Assembly: GCA_017654935.2 (NCBI GenBank)
Contig: CM065689.1
Location: forward strand, 61,698,606 to 61,762,605
Source: Phymorhynchus buccinoides
Lineage: Eukaryota; Mollusca; Gastropoda; Neogastropoda; Raphitomidae
Reading direction: 5' to 3'
Length of the DNA: 64,000 bases
The notes under the pieces are model-generated. The model made no database searches and was not told where the DNA came from. It saw only the letters and a list, made by a program, of their open reading frames with translations. Positions 12,481-23,753 of the stretch are shown here, piece by piece. The translations under genes and the position numbers were made by a program. The first letter of the stretch is position 1. Each line of letters opens with the position of its first letter.

Positions 12481-13235
12481 GAAAGAGAGACAGACAGGCA
12501 GAAAGAGTCACAGGAGAGAGGGGGTGTGGGGGGGGGGGGGGGTATGCGAAACAAGATGGCGGAAAGAGTCTTTTGCAAAAATTCAGCGAAAAGACAAGAT
12601 GGCCGCCCAGACAGAAAGAGAGAGCCAAAACTGCCTTTCGAAGTCATGTGTTTCCATAGAAATGCATATAGTTGATGGATTTGAATGATCTTGGTGTCTA
12701 GTTACATGTTCCTGAGGATGCTGGATTAATTTGGACTACTTTTATAAGCCACAGAATACTCATAAGTGGTAGAAATTGAACACATGTAATGAAAACATAA
12801 CAACATCCCATATAAAACAATATAGAAAATGTAAAGAACAACATTCAAATGAATACATTTAGCATTAAAAATATTACCACTTGAATCATATTATTCTGAA
12901 CGAAAACAATATTGTCAATCAGACAGAAAGAAACGTAATTCTGCAATAATGGTCCTTCAAAAAACATAATGGAATGGTGACACACATGACAATCAGACAG
13001 ACACAAAAAAGATAGGCCTACATAACATGACAATACAGTAATATTGTCCTTCAAAAACATACAAACATATGAGTACATTCATCAAATGTAGTGTTGGTTG
13101 ACTGTCCTTGTCATAATGCTGCTGTCTCTGTCAGCACACACCAATCAAATCAAGTCAAATTTGATAATGCCAGTAGTACGTTTTGCGTAACGTTCTAATC
13201 GAAAGCTGAGTTTTATGTGCCAACGTTCACTACAA
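12481..13235. other. Unannotated stretch with a 15-G run
   Basis: Contains a G15 homopolymer at 12528-12542 beside GA-rich sequence, two CAAGATGGC motifs (12552, 12596), and otherwise A/T-rich unique DNA. No reading frame, TE ends or RNA gene that I can support. Confidence 0.5.
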
Positions 13236-15450
13236 CTACAGTTGACAACCACAGCTGCAGAGTGTTGTGCAGGAGAGTCCTGAACGAGAGCATTTGCATC
13301 TTTGGTTACAGCCTTTCTTGCATGCACACTTGGTCAGTTCCTGGCAGCTTGCTGCAACTGGTGGAAGTGTTGTCCAACATATCCGCCATGTCTCTCCTTT
13401 CTGTGTCCAACTCCAGTCAGCAGGACTGCCAGATTCTGGATTGGATACTGTTGTTTGGCCTCAGATTATCCCAGCCTGGTAGGCAGCACGCTTTGCTCTT
13501 TGAGTGCCATACTGGTTGGTGGGATCGCATCATAGGACCTCTGCTTTCGGGCAAAGAGATCCAACCTTGCCTCATCAACACCGCTAGCAGCACTCGATCT
13601 ATCATACATGAGGACAACAAAGTTCTCCAGCTTTTGCATGTCATCCTGGGAAACTTACGTTGGGCAGTTGCTGAGTTGTGCAAAGGTTTCAGAAACCTCA
13701 ACACAGACTTCCCAAGTCAGCCATGCAGATTTCTTTCTTTTCCCATGGAAAGACGAGACCACATGACAGCCGGTAAATGCATGGAAGTACATGATCCCAC
13801 TGGTTTTTTCAGGCCCTATTGCAGAGACTACATCATGGACTGGTATCCACTGAGCACTGGCTCCTTGGCCAAACGCAATCCACAGGTATTGGAGACCAAG
13901 CCTTTGTAGAAATGGCAGTGTCGATACTGCTATGACAACCACATCAGTGTCATTGGCCTTGATGATGAGCGACTTGCTGCCTTCTATAGTTGCGTCTCTG
14001 GCATGTACAAATATACGTGTATCATCCTCTTCGTGGCAGCAAGGGGATACAGCATCCAGGGACTTGCTTTTGTTGCTGATGGCATCTTCTCCCTTTGTTG
14101 CGATGACAGTACTTGTGGTTTCAGTTTCACACATTTTCTCTGCAAGAAAGTGGAAGAGTTCTGTTTTGTTGTTGTCATCCCGGAGAAAGCTCTTCCAGTT
14201 TGTTGGGGTTTTGCTGCTTCCAGTCACTCTTTTTCTGACCCCTTGACCTCTTTTTGCTCTGGTTTCAGACTTCAAACTGGACTTCTTGTACGTGTCAAAG
14301 ACAATGTCCACCCATTCGTATTTGGTGCCGAACGATTCCACTTTTGGAAGGATATCTTCTTTGGCATAGTCATCAAATGTCTTTGGGCTACGTGGAGGCA
14401 AGGAACTGACGAGGGCTGAGCCATCAATGATGATCGTGTCTCCCTCTGGCTCAGTGTCTGGCAAAGTCACCTGTGCTTGAAGTTCAGCTAGCTGTGACTT
14501 CAGACAATCATGAAGCTTTCCATTGTTACTTAGATATGCAGGTGCTGACTTGTTCTCGTGTTTGAAGAATTCTTGCAAGTCACACTGTCTGTTCTGGCAG
14601 GAGATGAAGAGACGGGAGAACAGGTGGCAGTCATCTTTCAACAATTTCTCCTTAGAACTGCTGCCTGCCTGTTAATGCTTGAAGAAAGAAGCCTTGCTCT
14701 TCTTGATTGGTTGATTGAACGTGCATTATTCATTCTCCAAGCCCTCTAAGAATGACTGGAATTTCTCCTTATTGTGATGGGAACCAACCAGCTCAGCCAC
14801 AGCTGGGCCTGTAATGTTGTTTGACTCTAGCACCAGCAGATCAGCTGACTCTTCTTGGAAAGGGTTGCCCATCTCCTTCAACACTGTGGTCAATGCCTCC
14901 ACCTTCACAAGGAAAGACTTCTGGGCACTTAGGGTCTGTTCATGGTGTTTGGTTCTGTTGGTTGCATCTTTCATGCCACGCATGGCTTCATAGGAAGCTA
15001 CCAGATGGCTCACTTCAGGTCCAGCCACCATCCACCTGCGAAGTGCCCTTTTTTTTTTTTTTTTTTTTTTGGGTCCTCTGTCAGTCCAATCGCTCCTCCA
15101 TCACCCTTGATGACTGCATTATTTTGTTCATGGGCTTGGTCGATGGCCATGGCAGAGAAGTCTCTTCTGGACTTTTGGACAACAAAGTTTCCTTTGTGAA
15201 ACTCCCTGGCTATGTCTGGATGCTGCTGCTCAAGAGACATCATGTCTCTGAAGCGAATTGAAAGCCACTGGGCATAGTTGACATTGTTGTTCACGAAGAA
15301 GTAGGGGATGAGTTCTGAGAGTGCTTCCCGGTACAGGTCAAAGTTTCCTTCCCTGAAAGAACGTATCAGCAGGAACATGACCAGCTCCATGTCTAACACC
15401 AGATGCCAGAACTGGAACTGTGGGCTCTCAAGTCTTCGCTGATCACACCA
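13236..15450 (-). pseudogene. Broken copy of a multicopy invertebrate PIN/FEN-like plus Cys-rich-tail gene (minus copy)
   Basis: On the minus strand it aligns along its length with the plus-strand copy at 17100-19429. Blocks in order: LIRSFREGNFDLY, AIDQAHEQNNAVIKGDGGA, MGNPFQEESADLLVLES, FDDYAKEDILPKVES, SETRAKRGQGVRKRV, NWKSFLRDDNNKTELF, CCHEEDDTRIFVHA, NDTDVVVIAV, FHAFTGC, ENFVVLMYDRSS and a terminal CACKKGCNQRCKCSRSGLSC. The acidic HEExDTR, TDVVV and FTGCD-type blocks suggest a PIN/FEN-like nuclease fold (inference); here FTGCD reads FTGCH. Damage: a 22-nt A run on the coding strand (15049-15070) after TEDP, two in-frame TAA near 14650-14720, another TAA after SNCPT (13655), and a frameshift near 13525. 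Not a functional gene. The family is common in marine invertebrate genomes, and its function is unknown to me. Confidence 0.8.
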
Positions 15451-15724
15451 CGAATAGAAAAAGATAGCAAAACTAAGCAAAATAGGCAAAAATGGTAAAA
15501 AGCTCCACTGTAGCCTTTTAAAACTATACAAATTAGACGCAGCATGCAAGAAAACATAGAAATCGACACCAATCAACTATGGTTGGTGCAAAACACATTC
15601 TAGTGGATCTATGTATCATTTGTTATTGACATGTTATGCATAGGCCTCACATGGACTTGAACACAATTATGTATGGTGGCCTAACAGGGACACAAATAAC
15701 GTTTTTTCTTCCAAGCAGTGTGGC

Positions 15725-18700
15725 CATTACCTCATTGCTGCCCCTCTTCTATGATCAAGCAAGTGTGGCCATGATTCGCTCATTCCTGCCCCTCATCTAT
15801 GAGGGCAGCCAACTCCGTGGCCATGATCAGGTCGCCACTCCATGGAGGATCAACCAATGTACATGCTGGCCAAACAGATCCAATGGAGCTGGCCTCAAAC
15901 ACATGGAGAAGATTACTTCATTATCCTGTTTGCCGGATTCTACATCAAAAAGGCATCATTCAACACTCTGGGCGACCTTCTGCCTTGCAGTGAATGGTGG
16001 ATAATAATAATGTAATAATAACAGTACATTTATATAGCGCTTTACCTCATGATGAGCCCAAAGCGCTTTACAATCAATTATTCATCAATGGACGTCAACA
16101 AAGGGCAAGATTCAAGAGTGACACCAATTATCGCATTGCAAAGCCCCTCTCTCTATGATCAGGCCAACTCCGTGGCCATGATTCGCCACTCCATGGACGT
16201 CATCAACAGGGCAGTGGATCCACACAGTGTGGCACACGCACACTCACACGCTGCCCCTCACTATGATCAGGCCAACTCACGTGGCCACACATTCGCCACT
16301 CCACACACGTCATCAAGACACACACACACACACACACAGTGTGGCACACACTCATTGCTGCCCCACTTCTATGATCAGGCCAACTCCGTGGCCATGATTC
16401 GCCACTCCATGGACGTCATCAAGAGGGCAGTGGATCCAAGCAACTGTGTGCATGGACTGACCTCATACTGCACACATACTTCTATGATCACACAACGTAC
16501 GCACGCAGACAGACATGACACGCACACAAACATGGACACACACAAGAGGGCACACACAACCCACAAAAGCAAAATACACACAGCACACATTCATTGCTGC
16601 CACACTTCTATGACACACACCACACACCGTGGCCATGACACACACACACACACACACGTCATCAAGCACACACAGTGCATCCACAGCACAGCACAATTAC
16701 CTCTTGCTCAATCTTCTATCACGTGCACACAACGATAGACAACTGATCAAATATTTAGGGTGGCAGCATGAAAAGATGGGTTTTAAGAGAGGTTTTGAAT
16801 GAGGAGACTGAGTTGGAGTGTCGGAGAGGAGAAGGCAGAGAATCCCACAGAGATGGTGGATGACACCAAAAAGAACGTTGGCCAAACAGATCCAATGGAT
16901 GGAGGGGCCTCAAACACACGAGAATCAGAAGATTACTTCATTATCGAGTTTGCCGGATTCCACATAGAAAAGAATCAGGCAGCTTTCAACAGTCTGGGCA
17001 ACCTTCTGGATTTTGCAGTCAATGGACGGAAGCCCTGGTCCAGGCAGGAGTTGCTACACCTGGAACAGCCGACTCCTTCATCAAAGCCGCCCATGTGACG
17101 CGCACTCGATGGGCTCACCAGGTCACAGCTAGTGTTCTGTATCTCCTTCGACAGGAGGGTTACACCCAATACTGTGACGGGTTGGATGAGGGACATGTTC
17201 CAATGTCAGTAGAAGACTTGTGTGCTAGCCGAGCTGATACAAGTCCCCAGTTCAAGTTCTGGTCGATTATCCTGCAGCTGGAACTGGAAATCATGATCTA
17301 CGTGAGATCGCTACGCGAGGGCGACTTCATGCTCTACATCGATGCCTTGACCAATATTGTACCCTGGTTCTTTGCCCTGGGGCACACAAGTTATGCAAGG
17401 TGGATTCCAGTTCACTTGCGTGACATGGTGACACTCGAAGACAAGCATCCAGATGTGTTCACAGAGTTCATGTCTGGGAACTTCACAGTGAAGAAGACAA
17501 CACATGCATTCTCTGCTTTGGCCATCGACCAGGCACATGAGCAGAATAACGCATCAGTGAAAGGCGATGGCGGAGCAGTCGGCCTGACTGAGAATCCTGC
17601 AGCATTGCGGCGCTGGATGGTGTCCAGTCCTGAGATGGCAAGAGTGATTGCAGAGTTCCAAGCCACAGCAGAGACGAGAACAAAGAAAACTGATTCCAGG
17701 CACCTTGAGCAGACAAAGCATGCACAGCTGGCGTTTGCTCGAGATGTGAAGTCACTCTCCAGTGTCATGAGAGAGATGGGGAACCCCTTCTGTGATGACA
17801 GCAATGATCTCCTGGTACTAGACAGCAGGGACCTGGCAGACCCAGCAGTCATCAACACTGTGCGCCAGATCGAGAAGCTGGGGCAGGGGCAGTACCGCAC
17901 GTATGTCAATGAGCGGCTTGTGAACCAGACGAAGCCCATCACCGACCCAATCACGAGAAACAACCATCCTCTCTTCAGCCGATCTCCAGTCAGAGAGAAA
18001 TCAAGAACCCAGCTTCAGCTGTCGTCGCTCAAGAATGACTGCGACCTATTCTCCCAGTTGTTCAGTGCATCCCAGATGCGTGATGGCGATCTCGACGACT
18101 TCTTTGCTCATGAGAACCAGGCCTGCCCCCCTGCCCTGTCACAGACTGGCAAAATGAGACTGGGCAAAAAGTGTGACCTCGTGGGATGCTTAGAAGATTA
18201 TGATCCCTCCACAAGAGAATGTTGCCAGTCCTCATGTTGAAGTCATCATCCTTGATGGAGCAGCTATCACCAACATGCTAGCACCTGGTGGTGCGAAGAC
18301 CTTCTCTGACTATGCAACACAGGGTTTCTTGCCGTACATCACATCTCAGCTACAGCATGCAATCAGAGTGGATGTCGTCTGGGATGAATACCTGCCAGAC
18401 AGTTTGAAGGCCGACACTCGAACAAAGAAGAGAGGTAGATACATCTAGTTCCATAGGAAACTGGCAGGCCTTCCTACGGATCGACGAGAACAAGGTGGAG
18501 CTGTTCTCCTTCCTAGCGACGAGACTAGCTGCTCAAGAGACAGAGAAACAAGTCATCAGCACTCTCCACAAAGACGTGGTCTGTACGCATGCCAGAGACA
18601 TCGCTGGTCTTGCTCCATGTACACATGAAGAAGCAGATACCAGGATGCAGCTCCACGTGGAAGATGCTGTGAAACAGGGCTACACAAGGTGTCGATCCGC

Positions 18701-19429
18701 ACAGTTGACACGGATGTCGTAGTCCTTGCGGTGGCAGCAGCCGAACGCCTCAACATAGATGAGCTGTGGGTTGCCTTCGGTACCGGGAAGAGCTTTAGGT
18801 TCTTAGCAGCTCACGAGATGGCCCAGGCATTGGGGCCTGACAAGTGTCGAGGATTACCCTCATTTCATGCCTTCACTGGGTGTGATACCGTGTCAAGCTT
18901 TGGAGGCAGGAGCAAAAAGACTGCATGGGAGACGTGGAAGGCCTGTGATGAGGTCACTGCGACCTTCTGTGCCTTGGGCGCTACACCAAACCCCTCAATC
19001 GTAGATGACAGCCTGGACACCTTGGAGCGTTTCGTCGTTCTCCTGTATGATCGCACTAGCAGCCACGAGCATGTCAACGATGCACGTAAGCAGCTCTTCA
19101 CCCAGAAGCGTCGAGCAATAGATGCTCTCCCGCCAACTCGAGAAGCCCTCAGACAGCACATCAGGAGAACTGCATACCAAGCTGGCTACTGTTGGGGCCA
19201 GATGATGGTTGCTGCTGCAGAGCTCCCATCCCCTAGCGAATGGGGGTGGGTGAAGAGTGACACTGGCTGGGACGTCTGCTGGACAACCCTCCCAGAGGCA
19301 ACGCAAGCATGCCGGCAACTTCTCAGATGCGGCTGTAAGAAGGGATGCAGAGGACAATGCAAGTGTAGGAAGGCTGTACTCCAGTGCACGGCACTATGCC
19401 ACTGCGGCGGACAGTGTGCTCGGGAGTAG
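15725..19429 (+). pseudogene. Broken copy of the same PIN/FEN-like plus Cys-rich-tail gene (plus copy), N-terminus interrupted
   Basis: N-terminal pieces occur at 15735-16003 (LPLFYDQAS-VAMIR; AKQIQWSWPQTHGEDYFIIL) and again in the LINE-mixed segment 16140-17025. The main body runs 17030-19429: TADSFIKAAHVTRTRWAHQV, MIYVRSLREGDFMLY, ALAIDQAHEQNNASVKGDGG, MGNPFCDDSNDLLVLDS, FFAHENQACPPALS, EVIILDGAAITNML, VDVVWDEYLPDSLKADTR, NWQAFLRIDENKVELF, CTHEEADTRMQLHVED, RTVDTDVVVLAV, FHAFTGCDTVSSF, VVLLYDRTSS, and the Cys tail CGCKKGCRGQCKC...LCHCGGQC, then TAG at 19427. The frame changes near 17030, 18220, 18440 (short deletion after TRTKKRG) and 18690 (about one base lost). The putative acidic residues are intact here, unlike the minus copy. 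It could be read as one gene with sequencing errors, but the split N-terminus argues for a pseudogene. Confidence 0.78.
16004..17025 (-). mobile_element. LINE 3' end mixed base-by-base with N-terminal gene fragments
   Basis: It begins with an ATAATAATA tail and ACATTTATATAGCGCTTTACC, then CCCAAAGCGCTTTACAATCA, a CA-rich tract (16210-16680), and AGATGGGTTTTAAGAGAGG with AGGAGACTGAGTTGGAGTG. All are shared with the minus-strand LINE 3' end at 23237-23990. Between these are copies of the neighbouring gene's CTATGATCAGGCCAACTCCG and CACTCCATGGACGTCATCAA, complete at 16143 and 16368 and half-converted elsewhere. Several stretches look like a column-wise blend of the two sources. Confidence 0.65.
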
Positions 19430-19984
19430 AACTTGCAGTATCATGGACGGCTTAGAGAACACAACCATAACCCCTTTGTACAGGTCAACTGGGGATTGCA
19501 GGCCCCATCTACTACCATGATTTAATAATACCCAAGGAGAATATTTCGTTAGCTGATAAGATCCAACTACATAACGTACATGTGTAAACGGGTGGTTGGC
19601 ATTAATGTACGTTTGATGCTCGGGTTGCTCACCTAGATCGCCTTTGTCCGCATGGCGGATTGTTATATTTTAATATGATGTAGACATGTACCCACTGACA
19701 ATGTAAGGGTAAAAGATAAATGTAAGATAATATGTAAGGGTAAACGCACATCCACAGTGGCAGTGCAGTTTAATGTTAAACCGATCATTTTCAGATTGCA
19801 AAATACGGACAAAACTCATAAAAAAACAAATTTTGCGTAATTGTTGCCTAATAGGCCAAATAAATCGGTTATGTAAGGTGTATGACCTTTAATTGGCATC
19901 CCAGATTATATTTTAAGTGATATTGCATTACTTGCATGCATCTCCAGTTGAAAAACGTGCACAACTCCTACAGATTATGTGTTA
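19430..19984. other. Unannotated A/T-rich stretch
   Basis: Downstream of the Cys-rich-tail pseudogene. Contains short repeated GTAAGGGTAAA(A/C)G motifs near 19704-19746. I see no reading frame, TE termini or RNA gene here. Confidence 0.5.
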
Positions 19985-20147
19985 TGCAATACCCGATCAC
20001 GGCCATTTTGTAAAATGGCCGCCATTTTGGCCCCAGGAGGAATATGCAATGTCCCTATATCCAAAAATCTTCCTAGTGGTATGTACTAAATGTGAGCCAA
20101 ATTCTATGCTTTTATCATCAAACCCACAATCTTTGCACATATCTGCT
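19985..20147. repeat. Inverted flank R (partner 12183-12345), with palindrome
   Basis: GGCCATTTTGTAAAATGGCC is a perfect palindrome. ATATGCAATGTCCCTATATC ... ATGCTTTTATCATCAAACCC is the reverse complement of the flank next to block 1. Substitutions are numerous, so the duplication is old. Confidence 0.78.
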
Positions 20148-21872
20148 GTCCATAACTGTTGTTGTCCATAAATTGTTGTTGTCCATAACTGTTGTTGTCC
20201 ATAACACTTGTCCATAACACTGTTGTTGTCCATAATTGTTGTTGTCCATAACACTGTTGTTGTCCATAACTGTTGTTGTCCATAACACTGTTGTCCATAA
20301 CACTGTTGTTGTCCATAACTGTTGTTGTCCATAGCACTGTTGTCCATAACACTGTTGTTGTCCATAACACTGTTGTCCATAACACTGTTGTTGCCCATAA
20401 CACTATTGTTGTCCAAAACTATTGTTGTCCATAACACTATTGTTGTCCATAACACTGTTGTCCATAACTGTTGTTGTCCATAACACTTGTTGTCCATAGC
20501 ACTGTTGTTGCCCATAACACTATTGTTGTCCATAACACTGTTGTTGTCCATAAACTATTGTTGTCCATAACACTGTTGTTGTCCATAACTGTTGTTGTCC
20601 ATAACACTGTTGTTGTCCATAACTGTTGTTGTCCATAACACTATTGTTGTCCATAACACTATTGTTGTCCATAACACTATTGTTGTCCATAACACTATTG
20701 TTGTCCATAACACTGTTGTTGTCCATAACTGATGTTGCCCATAACACTGTTGTCCATAACACTGTTGTCCATAACTTGTTGCCCATAACACTATTGTTGT
20801 CCATAACACTTGTTGCCCATAACACTGTTGTTGTCCATATTTGTTGTTGCCCATAACTGTTGTTGCCCATAACACTGTTGTTGTCCATAACTGTTGTTGC
20901 CCATAACACTGTTGAGTGTTGTTGCCCATAAATGTTGTTGTCCATAACTGTTGTTGCCCATAACACTGTTGTTGTCCATAAACTGTTGTTGCCCATAACA
21001 CTGTTGTTGCCCATAACATTATTGTTGTCCATAACACTATTGTTGTCCATAACTGTTGTTGTCCATAACTGTTGTTGTCCATAACACTGTTGTTGCCCAT
21101 AACTGTTGTTGTCCATAACTGTTGTTGTCCATAACACTGTTGTTGTCCATAACACTGTTGTTGCCCATAATTGTTGTTGTCCATAACTGTTGTTGTCCAT
21201 AACACTGTTGTTGCCCATAACTGTTATTGCCCATAACTGTTGTTGCCCATAACTGTTGTCCATAACTGTTGTTGCCCATAACACTGTTGTTGCCCATAAC
21301 ACTATTGTTGTCCATAACACTATTGTTGTCCATAACTGTTGTTGTCCATAACACTGTTGTTGTCCATAAACTGTTGTTGCCCATAACACTATTGTTGTCC
21401 ATAACTGTTGTTGTCCATAACACTGTTGTTGTCCATAACTGTTGTCCATAACACTGTTGTTGCCCATAACTGTTGTCCATAACACTGATGTTGCCCATAA
21501 CACTATTGTTGTCCATAACACTGTTGTTGCCCATAACACTATTGTTGTCCATAACACTGTTGTTGCCCATAACTGTTGTTGTCCATAACTGTTGTCCATA
21601 ACTGTTGTTGCCCATAACTGATGTTGCCCATAACACTATTGTTGTCCATAACTGTTGTCCATAACACTGTTGTTGCCCATAACTGTTGTTGTCCATAACA
21701 CTGTTGTTGCCCATAACTGTTGTCCATAACACTGTTGTTGTCCATAACACTGTTGTTGCCCATAACACTATTGTTGTCCATAACTGTTGTTGTCCATAAG
21801 TGTTGTTGTCCATAACTGTTGTTGCCCATAACGCTATTGTTGTCCATAACTGTTGTTGTCCATAACACTGTT
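20148..21872 (+). repeat. TTGTCCATAAC minisatellite, block 2
   Basis: About 95 units of 15-21 bp. Higher-order variation includes ACTATTG/ACTGTTG, GTCC/GCCC and presence or absence of the CAC spacer. It lies on the same strand as blocks 1 and 3. Long frames on both strands are period artefacts. Confidence 0.95.
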
Positions 21873-22177
21873 GTTTTGATTATTGATTATAGATTCAAAT
21901 ATATTGTCTATGTATATTTTGACGAGTATAGAGGGTGGGGTGGCGGAGGTAGAGGGGAGGGAGGGAGGTGGGGGAGAGTATGTGTGTGTCCAATTAACTT
22001 TTGTTTCCCTGTGGTACAAGTATTTTTTATTTCTGATGTATTCTTTATTGTTGATTGCGTGCCATGTATATATATCGCAATGTTTATCTATTGATTGTAA
22101 TGTGTTATTGTAAGGCACTTTGAGCTGTATTTATCAGGATATTGCTCCATTTAAATATTATTTATTATTTTTATTTT
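21873..22177 (+). mobile_element. Probable LINE/SINE 3' end between array blocks
   Basis: Contains a G-rich tract (GGTGGGGTGGCGGAGG at 21932) and then TTGTAAGGCACTTTGAGC...TTAAATATTATTTATTATTT, the usual ending of CR1/L2-like elements (cell-cycle-like GTAAGGCACTTTGAGC, then an ATT-rich tail) on the + strand. No coding part remains. Confidence 0.5.
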
Positions 22178-23128
22178 AACACTTGTCCATAACACTGTTG
22201 TCCATAACACTGTTGCTGCCCATAACACTGTTGTTGTCCATAACACTTGTTGTCCATAGCACTTGTTGTCCATAACTGTTGTCCATAACACTGTTGTCCA
22301 TAACACTGTTGTTGCCCATAACACTGTTGTTGTCCATTGTTGTCCATAACACTGTTGTTGTCCATAACTATTGTTGTCCATAACACTATTGTTGTCCATA
22401 ACACTGTTGTTGCCCATAACACTGTTGTTGTCCATAACACTGTTGTTGTCCATAACTGTTGTCCATAACACTGTTGCTGCCCATAACACTGTTGCTGCCC
22501 ATAACACTGTTGTTGTCCATAACACTTGTTGTCCATAGCACTGTTGTTGTCCATAACACTGTTGTTGTCCATAACTGTTGTTGTCCATAACACTTGTTGT
22601 CCATAGCACTGTTGTTGCCCATAACACTGTTGTTGTCCATAACACTGTTGTTGTCCATAACACTGTTGTTGTCCATACACTGTTGTTGCCCATAACACTG
22701 TTGTTGTCCATAACACTGTTGTTGTCCATAACACTGTTGTTGCCCATAACACTGTTGTTGTCCATAACTGTAGTCCATAACACTTGTTGTCCATAACTGT
22801 TGTTGTCCATAACACTGTTGTTGTCCATAACACTGTTGTTGTCCATAACACTTGTTGTTGTCCATAACTGTTGTCCATAACACTGTTGTTGTCCATAACT
22901 GTTGTTGCCCATAACACTGTTGTTGTCCATAACACTGTTGTTGTCCATAACACTGTTGTTGTCCATACACTGTTGTTGTCCATAACTGTTGTTGTCCATA
23001 ACTGTTGTTGTCCATAACTTTGTTGTTGTCCATAACACTGTTGTTGTCCATAACTGTTGTTGTCCATAACTGTTGTTGTCCATAACACTTGTTGTCCATA
23101 ACTGTTGTCCATAACACTGTTGTCCATA
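22178..23128 (+). repeat. TTGTCCATAAC minisatellite, block 3
   Basis: Same unit family as blocks 1 and 2, with a GCTGCCCATAACAC subtype (22214, 22483, 22495) and truncated TCCATACAC units. Blocks 2 and 3 were probably one array split by the 21873-22177 insertion. Confidence 0.95.
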
Positions 23129-23180
23129 GTTATGCAAATGTATGCATGTTTTCACTCCACTTTTCAAACTTTTCTGTTGG

Positions 23181-23389
23181 AGTACCATATTTTACGGACT
23201 ATAAGGCGATACTTTTTTTCCTAGACTGAGACCTTATAATAATAATAATAATAATAATTGTACATTTATATAGCGCTTTACCTCAGATGAGCCCAAAGCG
23301 CTTTACAATCAATTTTTTCATCAACAAATAGACAACAAAAACAGCATTCAAGAATGACACCAACCAGCAACAACGCATACATACAAAGC

Positions 23390-23460
<71 letters not shown>

Positions 23461-23722
23461 ACACACATACACACACACACACACACATTTAACAACACCG
23501 ACTCATTCATCCCCCATTCAGTAAGCACACATCAACTGAGCCGCACGGACTGACCACATACACCAACACATACAGAGACACCCTCACACAACGTACGCAC
23601 ACAGACAGACAGACACACACACACACACACACACACATGCGTGCACACACAACCCACAGAAACCAAAAACACACATAAGCACACATGCATGCACACATGC
23701 ATGCTCACACACACACACAACG

Positions 23723-23753
<31 letters not shown>

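Noticed and set aside
12528..12542. G-quadruplex regulatory site
   Set aside because: A single G15 homopolymer beside GA-rich repeats; no gene promoter nearby to make this more than a low-complexity tract.
13217..13909. 230-codon + frame over the minus-strand pseudogene
   Set aside because: It is the antisense shadow of a segment with clear family motifs on the minus strand.
14003..15261. Several + frames of 60-146 codons
   Set aside because: Antisense of the same pseudogene; no family resemblance on the + strand.
20520..23188. Long minus-strand frames of [15 protein letters not shown] repeats that resemble silk- or prion-like proteins
   Set aside because: They follow the repeat period in all three minus frames, shift at every unit-length change and have no start or splice context.
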